A stretch of DNA of 64,000 bases from Struthio camelus (GCF_040807025.1 NC_090951.1:2294001-2358000), one strand, 5' to 3'. Positions 22,880 through 34,700 are shown, counted from the first letter of the stretch. A program made the numbers and translations. Notes: a model not told the origin generated them from the letters alone.

Positions 22880-23022
22880 GCCACGGGGCGGGGCCTGGCG
22901 GCGCGCCCTGCCCTGATTGGCTGCTGATGTATGATAAGTGGCGCGCCGGCGGGAGGGCCGCACGTGGTGGCGGGGGATCCGCACGTGGCACCGCTCCCTC
23001 GGCTCCGCGGAAGGCACGCAGC
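22880..23022 (+). promoter_or_regulatory. PABPN1L: PABPN1L promoter: inverted CCAAT box and paired CACGTG boxes
   Basis: GC-rich DNA just upstream of the proposed first codon. It contains GGGGCGGGGC (GC box) near 22884, ATTGG (inverted CCAAT) at 22916-22920, and two CACGTG E-boxes at 22961-22966 and 22982-22987, 21 bp (two helical turns) apart. There is no good TATA box. The assignment as promoter is inference from position and motifs. Confidence 0.5.
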
Positions 23023-23042
23023 ATGTTCGGGGCCCGGGCGAG
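23023..23042 (+). CDS. PABPN1L: PABPN1L exon 1 (20 nt, proposed start)
   Basis: Encodes MFGARA plus two bases of the next codon, followed by donor GTAGGGCC. Chosen because it lies just downstream of promoter-like DNA and ends in exactly the phase that exon 2 needs. The Kozak context (GCAGCATGT) is only moderate. No protein evidence is available. Confidence 0.6.
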
Positions 23043-26000
23043 GTAGGGCCGGGTAGCGGGCTCGGCGCGGGCTGCCACCGCTGGTGGTGACTGAAGCAGG
23101 TCTTGGCTCGGTGGGCTTGACTGGGAGGCATGGGGACTGGACCTGGCTCAGTGGAAGGCTCCTGGCTGTGGAGCAGGGTCAGCTTCCCTCTCAGGGACAG
23201 GAGGGTTTGTCCCTCTGTGAGCCTAAACCAGGCTGAAGCCTGGAAGGGTGTGGGTCTGCCTCTCATTGGATGAGGCAGGGTTCCCTGCTGCTCCCTCTGT
23301 ACAGCCTGGGAGCTCTCCTTGTGGGGTGCCTTCTCTTCCCTTTCCTTGACCTCAGTGAAGTTCCCAGCCCCTCCCATGTTGGGAAGTGGCCCATGTGTGA
23401 ACCAGAGAGCCTTCCTTAGGTCAGACCCCTGGAGTCTTGCTGCAAGCCTGCCTGCAGCCTTGAGAGTGAACTCCTTTGGGGGTGGCTGTTCTTCCTTCTG
23501 GAAGAAGTGCTATTAAAGACTTCGCCTGATTGATATTCTACTGTAGACTCTGTGTTAAGTTGTTCTTTGCTTTTTGCTGCTGTTCCTACCCAGCCCTCTC
23601 TTCCTGGACACTTCTGGGATCTGGTGGCAGGACCCACCATCCCTGGCAGCAGTGGAGGAGTCCTGGGATGTGGCAGAGATGGCAGCTCTGCAGAAGGCTG
23701 TAGGGGAAGACTCGGACCTGAGCCGCCTGGAGGGGGACAGTGCGGAGGAGCTGGGTGTGCAGGACCCAGTGAGTGTTTGGCTAAATGTGAAATTAGTTTT
23801 CCCAGTTTCTCTAAGAAAATGGAAAACTTTCTACTGCTCTGCTCAACCAATCCCCAAAGTTAAGAATAAGAGTAATCTTGGGGCCCCCATTGTTAAGTTG
23901 AGAAGATGGAAACTGAATTGTCACTCTCCAGCTGCTGAGCTTTCCCCACTGAGCAGTTTGTGTGCCTGAGCTTAAGTAAATGGCTCCTGTTCATCACCAG
24001 TTTAAATCTCCAGTTCCTTCTGGCTGTTTCAGTGCTGCTTGGGGCACCTCTACTCCAGCAAATGCTGCTTCACAAGTAAATGCAAGAAAGGAAATGTTTT
24101 TTCATTTTTTTTCTCTCTAGCGGAGCTAGAAGCTGAACTCCCCTTTCACGAGGCAGGTTGTTGTCCCCAGCACCAGCCCCCCCCACCTTGCCCCCAGCCT
24201 GGCTGTGTGCTGGTGGTGAAGGTGCGTGCTGGTTTGCATTTCAGGAGTTGGAAGCCATCAAAGCCAGAGTGCGGGAGATGGAGAAAGAGGATGAGAGGCT
24301 GAAGGAGTTGCAGCTGGAAGCTGAGAGCCGCTTCATCATGAGCTCGGAGGCAGGTATGGGCTTTCCCTGGGTGCTGCTGTCTCTCCACCAGGGACACCTC
24401 TGGGGGCAGAGGGTGTCCATTAGAGTGGGAGTGTGCAGCTCTGTCTCTCTTGGCAGTCCCTGGTGTCCTGTCAGCTGCTGACTGGATGTGTGAGATCCCC
24501 CCCCCAGGGATGGGGTCCTGAGCAGGACATGATGCTCATGCGGGTTATAACCATTCTTGCCTCCCACCTTCGCAGGCCAAAATTCAGTAAATTAATGAGT
24601 TTGGCAGCATCAGTTGCCCTGTGTCATTTTTTTGTGATGAGAAGCGAGACAAGGGGATGGAGGATGAGGCTGACAACAGGGAATTTGGGAATGCCTAAAC
24701 CTGAACAGGAGTCTGGACATGGGGAGCTTGCAGTGTGTCAGGAGTGAGAGCTGGAAGCTGCTCGGTGGCAGCTGTGCAGAGAGGAGGCTGTGCAGGCAGC
24801 TATGCTCCCTCTGCGAGAGGGCTCCTACCTCTCCACCCACTGCTTCAGGGCAGCCCTTGTCTCTGCAGGTCTGTTCCCAAAGACGACAGAGGAGAAAATG
24901 GAGGTTGACCAGCGATCCATCTATGTGGGCAATGTAAGTGGGAAGCCACACATGCTGGTTGGAGTCCCTGGAACAGTCCCCAGCAGCAGCTCTTTGCCGG
25001 AGTGTGTTTGCCCCAGCTGGCTGGTTCCATCCCAAGCACTGTGCCTCTCCCCAGCCCAGATAAGGAATATGGTTTGAGTCTTACAGTTCAGCTTCTGCCC
25101 TGATCCCTAGCTGCTTGCAGTGTGTCAGCTACGCAAAATACCCCCCAGAAGGGTGTGTGGGGTTGTCTCCTGGACTTGGGTTTCTAGGTCAAGTGATTCA
25201 GGTGATGCTTCCCTGGGTTTCAAACTCCCATTGTGTTGACATCCTGGAGGGCAAAAGTGATGCAGAGTCTTGATGACTCACACTTGGAAGAGTCCTATCT
25301 GGGTGAGTCCCTGTTGACCTTAGCTTGCTCATGAGCCTCAGGAGGCAGCAAGGCTGGAACTGTGAGCTGTGTTAGCTAAAGAGTTAGCCAGGCTCTGGAC
25401 TTGGCTGTCTGGGCGGTGCCTTTCCTTGCAGGCACCTCCTCTTCCAAGTAGAGGCATCACCTGGCAGTGCAAATTAGGGCACAGTGGTGACACAAGTGTG
25501 TGGGTGAGGATTTCCCTGCTGTCAGGGGAAGGGATGGCTTGGCGTGTGCACAGACAGCTCAGCTTGGGGACTCCCCTTGCCCTGGAGAGCTGAGCCAGGG
25601 AGGCTGGTGCTGGCTGGGCAGGCGGAGGTGCTCAGCAGCGCTCAAGGGCCAGGACTGTTGCTGCAGGTGGACTATGGTGGGACTGCAGAGGAGCTGGAAT
25701 CTCACTTCAACAGCTGTGGGCAGATCAACCGGGTGACCATCCTCTGTGACAAGTTCTCGGGACACCCCAAAGGGTCAGTGCTGTGCCAGGGGTTGGGGTG
25801 GGCTGGGGGTGTCTGAGGGCACTGTCTTGGGTCAGATCCTGCACTCCTTGCTTTGGGAACAGGCATGTGTCCTGCCTCACTCTGGGCTGTGGTTTTGAGG
25901 TTGTGGCTTTCAACCCTGCTGCTCTGCAAACAGCACTGCTGGCCTCAGAGGAGGAGGAGGTGGCTTCCTCCAAAGCTGCCAGCTTGCAGGGCTGCAGCTC

Positions 26001-28286
26001 TTGGTCTGAGACACAGCTAAAGCTTGGTTGGAAACCTCTGGTGCAGAGAAGGGGTTTGTGCTCCAAATTCTGCAGTGGGTTAGTGGGGTCAGTACAAGCT
26101 CTGGCACAGGGGCTTTCAAACTGAGGGCTCCTCATAGCTTGGCATCAGCCCTGTGCAATGTTGTAGGTCCTATAGAAATAGAGCTGCTATTCTGAGTTCC
26201 TGGAAAGCAGCATGTCCTGCCCTGTCTGCTGTGTGCAGACAGGGCAGGAATTTGTGCTGCCTGCACCTGAGTCCTGGGGGGGGTACTGGGGGCCTTGTGT
26301 CCTCTAGGAGAGGATGCTGTTGTCCCATGCCCTTCAATTTGGAGGAAGATCCCCAGCTAAAAGCTAGTGTGGTGGTTCATTCAGGTGTTGTGTGGAGGGG
26401 AAGAGCTTGACTTCCTTCCAGGCCATGTAAAAAGGTGCTCAGGAGTGTTAATCCATGGCCACTGCCCTCAGGGAGAAGGGAGCTCTGAATGCTGCTGCAG
26501 TTGGCGTTCTGCATGCTCCCTCCCCACCTTGGCCCTAAAACCAGAGCGTTGCCTAGGTCCAAACTGCTCCTGTTCTGTTAGCACAGGGCTGATCCTGTGT
26601 GCCCTGGCTGCTCTTCTCCTTCCGTTTCCCTGTGTGCTGCATTCACTGAGGTGCTCAGCACAGCTCCACAGCAGTGAGCAGTCCAGCCCCAGCGCTGTGA
26701 GCAGGCTCTGGTCCTGCAGGAGCAGCTTTGCTGATGGGGATCTGTCTGAACCATCTTGCACCTGCTGTGAGCCGGGCCAGCTGGCTTGCAGGAGATTTGT
26801 GGCTTCTCTGGATGTGCAGGTGGATGGGGAGAGCTGGGGGCCGGGGTTGCTGACAGTCACTCTGCCAGAGTCCGACCATCCCACGGAGGAAAGGACCTGC
26901 CAGGCAGCTCGCAGTGGGGTGTCCCTATGGCAGCGCTCACCCCTTTCCCCTTGCAGGTATGCGTACATCGAGTTTGAAGAGAAGAGCTCTGTGAAGGCAG
27001 CAGTGGAGCTGGACGAGAGCGTGTTCAGAGGCCGTATCATTAAGGTAAGATGAGGGCCCTGGATGGTGTCTGTCTCTCCCAGCCCCAGTGGCACAAGCAG
27101 CCGTGCTGGTCCCTGGGGCTGGCAGCAATGGTGCAGCTGAGCTGGCTCTGCCTTCCAGGTGCTGCCCAAGAGAACCAACATGCCGGGCATCAGCAGCACT
27201 GACCGTGGGGGCTACCGGGGCCGCTTCCACCCCCGGGGAGGGCTCTCCCAGCGAGGAAGCTATTACGGAGGACAACGCTCACGGGTGCGAGGGAGGACAT
27301 ACAGGTGAGCAGCGATGGGGCCAGCGTGAGCGGACCTGGGGTTGGGGGGGGAGGGGGGGAGCTCTCCCTGCATGTTTTGGCCAAGCAGGCTCAAGCGGGG
27401 AGTCTCAGGGTGCTGGGGATAGCTGCCCTGGCTTGTGCTGTGGAGGGCTCTGCAGCCTCCTGCCCTGGCGCAGGGAGGAGGAAGGGCCCTGGCAGGAATC
27501 TCCTCCTGGAGGCCTGTGCCAGATATGTCTCCTGCTGTCTTGCACTGTTAGCATCACCCACTGCGGGAGCCTGGCGGCTGGGTCCAGCTGGGCTCCCAGG
27601 CACCTCGCGGGCCTGTGAGCAGTTGAGATCGGAAAGGACAGAAGTGAGCAGCCAGCAATAGTGAGGCAGACAGGCACCCAGGGCGTGTGGCACCTGCAAG
27701 AGCCTGTCTGTGCTGCTGCCCCACCGTCCCTCATGTCCCCAGATGGGCCTGGAGCTGTTCTTTAGTGTGCCTCTGCTGCTTGTGTCCTCGCTGGTATCTG
27801 CGAGCTCGCTGTGGATTAACTTCACTGATGCCCTGGCCCCTTGTGGGCTGTGGGAGGAGGTTTAGGGGCAGCAGAAACATCTGTGAACTTGCTGCTGTCC
27901 TGCTGTCCCTGCCTTGCAAGGAAAGGGAGGGTGGTAGATGGGATCATGCTCTCAGCCCCACTGGCTGTTGGGGTCCTGGAGCCTTGCCCTGCAATCATTT
28001 AGCTTGGCTCGGGAGCAAAGCTGCCCTGCTCCCTCTCCCCCCGGAGATGGGGCTGGATGTGCTCCAGGCTCCTGTGGTCCCATGCAGGTGCACTGATTGG
28101 GCTAGATTCGGTTTGGGTTAGCTGGGATAGAAAGAGGAAGCTCTGCTCTTGGAGCAGTAGCTATGCTTTTTGGCAGCACTTGACTGCTGCTGTATCTGGT
28201 CTGAGATATGGTCCTGTGCTTTAGGATGCTTTTTGTTCTTGTCTAGGGGTCGGGCAAGAGTGCTGCCTTGGTATTTTCCATACTAA
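23023..28286 (+). CDS. PABPN1L: PABPN1L (ePABP2), poly(A)-binding protein nuclear 1-like
   Basis: Joined exons 23023-23042, 23594-23768, 24245-24353, 24869-24933, 25667-25773, 26957-27044, 27159-27304 and 28247-28286 give 750 nt, 249 aa, all GT-AG and in phase. Layout: acidic N terminus; coiled-coil helix 66-90 ([20 protein letters not shown]); one RRM about 117-193 with RNP2 IYVGNV (119-124) and RNP1 KGYAYIEF (158-165); Arg/Gly-rich C terminus ending PWYFPY. It is related to PABPN1; in vertebrates this paralogue is cytoplasmic and expressed in oocytes and early embryos, where it binds poly(A) tails of maternal mRNAs (family knowledge). The absence of a poly-Ala start and the short length (human about 278 aa) fit PABPN1L rather than PABPN1. 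The first 20-nt exon is the least certain part. Confidence 0.93.
23043..23593 (+). other. PABPN1L intron 1
   Basis: About 550 bp, no recognisable feature besides a long pyrimidine tract before the acceptor. Confidence 0.65.
23594..23768 (+). CDS. PABPN1L: PABPN1L exon 2, acidic N terminus
   Basis: Strong acceptor TTGCTGCTGTTCCTACCCAG ends at 23593; donor GTGAGTGTTT at 23769. Encodes residues 7-65 ([20 protein letters not shown], then [19 protein letters not shown] and EELGVQDP). If exon 1 were wrong, the next in-frame ATG is 23679 (MAALQK). Confidence 0.85.
24245..24353 (+). CDS. PABPN1L: PABPN1L exon 3, coiled coil
   Basis: Residues 66-101: [20 protein letters not shown] and the following helix. 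This is the conserved segment that in PABPN1 stimulates poly(A) polymerase. Acceptor TTGCATTTCAG, donor GTATGGGC; ends in phase 1. Confidence 0.95.
24869..24933 (+). CDS. PABPN1L: PABPN1L exon 4, start of RRM
   Basis: Residues 102-123: [20 protein letters not shown] then GN, including RNP2. The phrase [15 protein letters not shown] is a hallmark of PABPN1-type proteins. Acceptor GTCTCTGCAG, donor GTAAGTGG. Confidence 0.96.
24934..25666 (+). other. PABPN1L intron 4
   Basis: About 730 bp. No recognisable element seen. The neighbouring introns 2 (23769-24244) and 3 (24354-24868) are likewise featureless. Confidence 0.85.
25667..25773 (+). CDS. PABPN1L: PABPN1L exon 5, RRM helix 1 and strand 2
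   Basis: Residues 124-158: [20 protein letters not shown] and [15 protein letters not shown]. Acceptor TTGCTGCAG, donor GTCAGTGC. The Gly codon is split with exon 6. Confidence 0.97.
25774..26956 (+). other. PABPN1L intron 5
   Basis: About 1.2 kb, the longest PABPN1L intron. No repeat or exon recognised. Confidence 0.85.
26957..27044 (+). CDS. PABPN1L: PABPN1L exon 6, RNP1
   Basis: Residues 159-188: [20 protein letters not shown], then [10 protein letters not shown]. It contains RNP1 aromatic residues Y160 and Y162. Acceptor TTCCCCTTGCAG, donor GTAAGATG. Confidence 0.97.
27159..27304 (+). CDS. PABPN1L: PABPN1L exon 7, Arg/Gly-rich tail
   Basis: Residues 189-236: [20 protein letters not shown] followed by RG, GRF, RGG, RGS and RGR motifs, likely arginine-methylation sites as in PABPN1 (inference). 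The preceding intron is only 114 bp. Acceptor CTGCCTTCCAG, donor GTGAGCAG. Confidence 0.96.
27305..28246 (+). other. PABPN1L intron 7
   Basis: About 940 bp; a G-rich patch at 27340-27360 near the donor, otherwise nothing recognised. Confidence 0.85.
28247..28286 (+). CDS. PABPN1L: PABPN1L exon 8, C terminus
   Basis: The final 40 nt encode [12 protein letters not shown] and TAA. The aromatic PW-x-x-PY ending matches the PABPN1 family C terminus. Acceptor TTCTTGTCTAG. Confidence 0.95.
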
Positions 28287-28349
28287 AAGGAGAACTGGAC
28301 TACTGTGGTGGTGCCAACAAGACTGAAATGAAGAGATGGGATTGGAGAG

Positions 28350-28355
28350 ATTAAA
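28350..28355 (+). terminator. PABPN1L: possible PABPN1L polyadenylation signal
   Basis: ATTAAA in GAGATTAAAGAAAA, 64 nt after the stop codon, giving a very short 3' UTR. AATAAA hexamers also occur at 29534 and 30153. The latter lies at the end of an AT-rich block that looks like a 3' UTR, so a longer transcript is possible. Confidence 0.45.
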
Positions 28356-31300
28356 GAAAAAAATATGCCTGCCCAAGCCAAAAAAGATTAATTTTAAAAT
28401 ACCATCTGCCTGGCCCTTGAGGATTACTCACAAGGCAATCATGTGCTGTGCAGCTGGAGTGCCGAGCTGTTAAAGGGAAGACTATCTGTTCTACCTGCAC
28501 TTTGGCCAGATCCCTGGCAGCCTCCTGGGGAGAGGGGGGCACCTTAGGCTTGCTTAAGAGATTCTATTTTTTTAATAGAAAACAATCTCATTCCTGCTAC
28601 AGAGAACATCCTGTTCCTGGGAAGGAAAGAGCTTTCCCAGACCATCAGTTTGATCCCTCTCCCATAGAAAAGGGCTGTACCTGAGGGTTTGGCCTTTAGG
28701 TGTCAGAAATGCCCTCTGTTCTGCAGCAAAGGAGGTCCAGCTGGCCCTATCCAGCTGCTCAGCCTGTGAGGCACCCTCTGCTTTGAGACCTGCTCTGGCA
28801 GCTAGTTCTGCAGGATCTGGATGCTGACTTCTCATGCCCGTAAGAAGATCCTAAAGATCTTTCCAAAGACTGTTTTCTTCCCGCAAAACAATGGAGTCTG
28901 GAGATGCAGCTGTAGATCTGGCTGCTGGTGAGCTTTTCCTGAATGGCAAAGACTTCCTCAGTGCTGTGTATTTCTGACCTTACTCTTAGAGGATTGAGTG
29001 AGACATTTTTGGGTCTATTTTTTAGCTTGCTGCTGCTGTTCCACATCTAAGATATTGGGGAGGGAAAAAGCATCCCTTGTTGCTTCTCTGGAAGCCTCTG
29101 TCTGCCTGCTGTGGTTACCCAAGACCTGGTTGTCAGCAACTCCTTTTGCCCCCTGCTTCTATTCAGAAGTGAAATTACCAGGATCAAGGGGTGCAACTAA
29201 CATGTGTTGCTTCATTTCTAGCAGTAGCAGTGTTTCAAAATAGTCTCCACTGCTGTGAGTTTGACTCTGATCTTCCTCTTTACTCCTGTCACCATTCCTG
29301 GTCTGGATCCCTGTTTAGGGATCAGTGTAACCTCAGCTGAACTAGTGGGTCGGGATAAAGCACACAGGAGGAGCCTGATATTAGGGAACATGTGCTGCCT
29401 GGCAGTTGCCCTTGCTGCTGATCTTGTCTTTATGAGCTCTGAAACTGCTCATTTTTAAAGGAGAAATTTTGTGTTAAAAGAGGTGGGCTGGGAAAACCAG
29501 CAAACAGTGTTACTATGTTAAGTTCTGCATTAAAATAAATTTTATGTAATTCTCACACTAATCTTTTAGGATCCTTGTCTAGGATTCCTCTAACCCAGAT
29601 GCAACAGATGCAACTATTGACTCCTAAAGCAGCTTTTCACAGCTCAAGGGACACTGCCAGACTAAAACACCTGCTGATTTTTTTTTTCCTTAAGTACCTC
29701 AGGGGGGTTTAAAGCTTGGTGCCTTAACTCTTCATGTGTTGATTTTTGCACTTTCAGCAGCTTGGACCATGCTGGTGAAGCTGGCCTTGCTTTCTTGATC
29801 CAAGCTACCCCTAGGCTCAAACTGTAAAATTGGCTTTTTCTAGGACTTTAAACTTCCCATTAGTGGGCTTTGTAAATTCTTGAGACTTATTTTTTTAACA
29901 AACTATTTTTGGGTGTCTGGACTACCCTGTAATGACTTGTGGAAGAGGAAATGCTGAACTCCAGTCTCCGCAAGTGAAAAGAGTGAACACTTTTATATGG
30001 AAATGTTTCAGAATAGCAATGTACAGCTGTGCCTTGTTTAGATGGTGGGAGAGGTTCAAACACTTTAATCTCCCATTATTTGACAGGTTGTTGTTGAGTA
30101 AATGTATTTAAGTTCTGTTTGAGAAGGTATTGTAAATGTCACTTATTTTTAAAATAAATGATCCTGCTGTGTGAACTTCATCTACAGTGAGACCACACTG
30201 GCTGTGAGCTGACACTGCACTGACCTGGCTTTCTCCAGGCTTCTTGTATCTTTTAGAGCTATGTAGCTTTTTAGTGTTTTTTTCTGTTTGTTTTTTAACT
30301 GATTAGGTACTGGAAGCATAGACTGCTGCCTCTTAGTGATGGAGTGTGCTAGGTTGCCCTTCTTTCGCACCAAGAGTGTATGCAGTGAGCTATTCCGAGG
30401 GGCTGCTTTGGCTTACAAATCTGGCAGAAGGTGTTTGGGCAGCTCCCTAAACACCTCAGGTGACAGGAGCAAGGCAGTGCAGGGCAGGAAAGAGCCCATG
30501 GAACAAGAGGTGTGTGAGAGGCACTGAGGAGCTGCTAGCACCTGTGGCCTGCTACCTCTGTTGAACTTGTAGTTACACGGCCTCCTATAGTATTAGTGTA
30601 CTGCACAAGTGACTAAGAAGCTGGGACATGGATATGCTTTTCCAGTCAGCAGGTATTTATACAAAAATACAAAGCAATTGATTTGGTGGTCTTCAGTTAG
30701 AACAGCAGGGAGCTGCAGTGGGAGGAGATGCTAACAGATGAGTTTGGAATGAGTCAGGCAGCTGTGCAATCCTGATGTCTTAATCTCTTGGCATGGCTTT
30801 ATCCCAACTGTGCTACCTGTGCTTCCCTGGCCTAGGCTTGCACTCTAAAAAGTGCAACTGGCTCTCTGAATGAGGTGCTAAGTGATAAGGGGAAGTATGA
30901 GTCACCTAAAAAAAATCTTGCCCAAGAAGGCAAGATCATTGTGGGACTTGATCATGTTCAAGGTAGGGCTTTGAGACCAACTGTTTGCTCTGTCTGCCAG
31001 AGCTCTGAGTACATGAACAGGGGCTGCTTGTAAAGAAATCTGGAGCCTTTGGCTGACCTACGCACTGTTCCTTCTTTCCAAGAACAACTGGACCAACTAC
31101 ATAGAGATCTGAGTGGTCCTGGCTAAGAAAAAACAGGATGACCAAATATGTTTGAAGCAAGCACTGCTCAAACATTCCTATTGGAATGAACAGTCTGGAG
31201 CAGCAGCTAAGGGGGCTGGCAAGCAGCAGTATGACTACTTGTTGCTGATGTGTGCCTTCTACATTAGAAGAACTGCTCTGAAGCACCAGTGTTGCTGAGG

Positions 31301-31620
31301 AACAGTTGTTGCTATCTGCCTTTCAGCTGACTGAAATCTAGGTTGATCCCAATAATAATCTCTTAGCTATCTCTTGTGCAGCTGTCCTTGCTCTAATCAT
31401 AAGCCCAGCAGGAACTGCTGTTACACAAAGCCCGGTTTCTGGAGAAACATTTGAGAGGTGCATAGGAGCACAGCTGCATGCATTTCTGTAGGGAACAAAC
31501 CTCCTATCTGACATGGCTGACCTTTATTAAGCTGGCTCTTACATGCACCTGAAGGCAAAACCAAAGCTGAACAGTGACTTCTGTGCTATACTCTGGTTTG
31601 CTAGAGTAGAAATGCATGCA
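28356..31620. other. intergenic region or long PABPN1L 3' UTR
   Basis: About 3.3 kb between the convergent PABPN1L (+) and TRAPPC2L (-). Moderate AT content, many short T and A runs, no convincing coding segment. AATAAA hexamers at 29534 and 30153 (+) and TTTATT (AATAAA on -) at 31523 could mark alternative 3' ends. Confidence 0.6.
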
Positions 31621-31638
31621 GACGTTGCAAGTGTCAAG

Positions 31639-31644
31639 TTTATT
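31639..31644 (-). terminator. TRAPPC2L: TRAPPC2L polyadenylation signal
   Basis: AATAAA on the minus strand (reads GTAAAATAAACTTGACAC), 110 nt after the TRAPPC2L stop codon, followed by a TG-rich segment as expected for a cleavage region. The 3' UTR would be about 130 nt. Confidence 0.65.
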
Positions 31645-31753
31645 TTACACGGAATAAATTTAATATATTACACAGAAGGAAGACAATATATACATCACTT
31701 TGCAGGCATACTCCAGGGTATGTTCTCGCACTTCAAAGAGAATGGGCAGAGTC

Positions 31754-31799
31754 TTAGCACACCTGCATCATCATGGAGGTCACCATGTTATCAAAAGCT
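31754..31799 (-). CDS. TRAPPC2L: TRAPPC2L exon 5 (C terminus)
   Basis: Encodes (R)[14 protein letters not shown] and TAA. Minus-strand acceptor CTTCCTTTCTCTAG. The third Met of MMM is Ile in the human protein as I recall it. Confidence 0.95.
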
Positions 31800-34700
31800 C
31801 TAGAGAAAGGAAGAACAGAATATTAAAGGAAGCAGGCAGTTCTGCACACCAGATCTCCTTTACAATACCAAAAATGCCTATCACTCTCTAACAAGTTGGC
31901 TTTCCCAGGGCTGAATGTGTGGTTTCACTCTTTATCTGTAACATGCTGCATGAGTAAACAATGACTTTTCTATTAAGCTGAACTAAGCACAGGTCTTATC
32001 CTTGCCTCAGCAAAGTGTACAATAAGTTGTTTTTGCCTAGGCAGTAGAAACTCTCAACGTTACAAAAACTCACTATGGGATTCCAGATGAGAAATGGGGG
32101 GGGCAGCAGTCCTCAAACATTAGGATATATGCATGTTGAAGGGCTGATCAGTTCTTACTCAAGGATAAACTTGGGAGAACTGCTGCTGGTCATTTAACCT
32201 GGTCTATTTACCTATGTTTCAGTAAAACAGAAAGCTGTTTTTGTCTCTTAATTTTCTTGAGTCGATGTTTCTAATTCCAGTTTTGAGGTGAGAGTGAGGG
32301 ACAGTTCAGTGTCGCTTCTAATGAGAATAGCAGAGAGTTTTCCATTTTGCAGTAATGGCCCAAAGAGAACACAGCTGTTCTCCTTTTGAGAAGTTACAGC
32401 ACCCACATCTGCACTGGTCAAGCACTGGGGTTACATTCTTGGTCCTACTACATCATAGGTGCCCTGCAAGTCCCCAAAAGATAACAAAGCTCAGAAAGAT
32501 TGAGTGGTCAGCCTACTTACCTGGAATGGATACGGTCCCCAGGGTTATAAAAAGGGTTACACATTATATCTGTATATGAATTATGCAGCTTTCGGAACAT
32601 CTGAAAAGGGATTGTAGTTTAATTAATTTTTTTTTTCTCAGCACTTTGTGAATAAGTGGAAGTAGCAAAAATACTGATGTGGCTAGTTGCATTCTGATTT
32701 CCTGCACTTACACTGCGGATCTCATTGTCTCGAAGTGCCGTGTTTGAAGAATCCACCACCATAACAAACTTCACCTTGGAATTTGTCACGTAGCCGTATC
32801 TGTGCAGCTGTTAAGGACTGTGCTTCTGCATACTAGAGACTGGAAAAGCAACTAAAATAAGTCTGGAATACAGTCAAAGAAACAAGCTGAGAGGAAATGC
32901 CATGTTTGTACCGTACCCAGCACATAACTAGGACTAGATAAGGTAAGCAAGACCCTAGACTGCAAGAACTGCACTCCCCTTTTGACTTTACTTCTGCCAT
33001 CTTTGCTAACTCACTTTCTCAGGCACAGCTAGGATTAAGTCAGGTCTAATTTAAAGCAAAAAGAGTTGAGTTTGCTCCCATACTGGCCAGTAATGCACCC
33101 GCTGTAATTTCAGAAGGAGCCTCTCACTAGCTGTTTTGTTAATAGTTTATCTGTTCTTAAGAACTGTTTCAGTGACACACCCTTCTTGTTATTTACTCTT
33201 ACTTGGGTGACCACAGAAACCCAGAGATCATCTAATACCAGCCAGTGTGATCTGGAACTTCAAAAATTAACAGCCACTTTATGAAAACTCAAAAATCAGG
33301 TCTGTAACAGCAGATATCTTCCATCCATGGGATTCAGTGAGAGACAAAAAGCCAAAGAAGGTTTAAAAGATCAACTTTGTGACTTAAAAACAATGAGACA
33401 GCTGTGGCCCTGGACTACTGGTTTTAGAGAAACTGGGCTAGACACATGGGATTTAGACGCCTATGGAGTTGACCCACAGATGCCTTCATACTCCTGCTAC
33501 TCTCACTAGTGTTAGTAGAAGAGTCTAAGCTCTGTTTTACTCATAGTCAGTTTTAACTAAGCAGAGCATAAAGAATGAAACGTGAAGTCTAGATGAACCA
33601 AGCAATGCAATTCCTTGCATAGGCCAGAAGAACACAGAGGCTGAGGATAAATTTTTTTCACTGCTACCTGGGCAGTGAAGCAGCTGCTGAACAAGGTGAC
33701 AAACCCGAACCTCTACACAACAAACTGCTCAGTGAACGAGTCTTGTCTATTTTGCGCTGATGTTTTTAATGTGACATTAAAATAGGAAGACAAGTTCCCC
33801 CTGTTGAGCCCTTTGCAGTAAAGGCCACATAAATATATGTTTGCTGGCCTGGGCATAGTCTTGTTGAATGTTGGATGTCAATATCTGCCTAATGACAGTT
33901 ATGCTAGGTAAAAAGAGGTCACCACCTGAAGCCAAGGCTTTAAAACAAAGCAAAGCGAGTTCTAGCAATGCAGGCAGAAGATATCAAGCTCTTTAAAACA
34001 GCATAGTTCCACTGACTCCAGGGCAGTGCCAATCGGATTGACATAAACCAGTCAAGGGAAGACTCATGGTAATTTGTATCATTTTTATAGCAACTGGCAA
34101 AATTAATCATTATTTCACCTTAGTTTACATAAACCATAAAGAGGCACAATATTTTGTTTCACACTTATTTTCTTTTTTCTGCGGCTTTAGCCACTATAGC
34201 ATGTTAGCTGAAACCAACTCTTTTCATTGAATTTTTCATAATAGTTAAAAGTATCTCCCTTGGTCTCAGCCTTTTCTCACAAGTTTGTTTTCAAACACAT
34301 TCTCTTTCTCTCTGAGGCTGCTACAGCCAACTGTGCAGGCCACTGAGCTAGGAAATGAACACGACTGATGCCACTCGCTTGTCTACTAAAGACAAAAAGG
34401 TCGTTTTGGCCCCCTTTGTTACCTTTGATAATGCTAAATAAAACACTGATACATGCTAGAAGTGGAGCCCCACTGAACATAAAAGCCTAGTTCTCAATTC
34501 CTTAGTTTAAGAACTGAACTGGAAGTTGGAGACAAGAAAGAAGGCACGACTACAAGGGGAGCGTGCCACTCAGGCACTGGAAAGATACACTTTGTAGTCT
34601 TCTGTTGGGTAGAGGAGCCCTAGGTACAGCTCCCTCTGATCTACAAGAGCCTTGCCCATCGCAGAGATCTTTTCATCCACAACGTCGAGGGAAGTGTGCA

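Noticed and set aside
23574-23768. ATG at 23574 as the PABPN1L start
   Set aside because: It lies inside the polypyrimidine tract directly before a strong acceptor at 23593, and the codons before the acceptor (MLLFLPS) are pyrimidine-tract translation.
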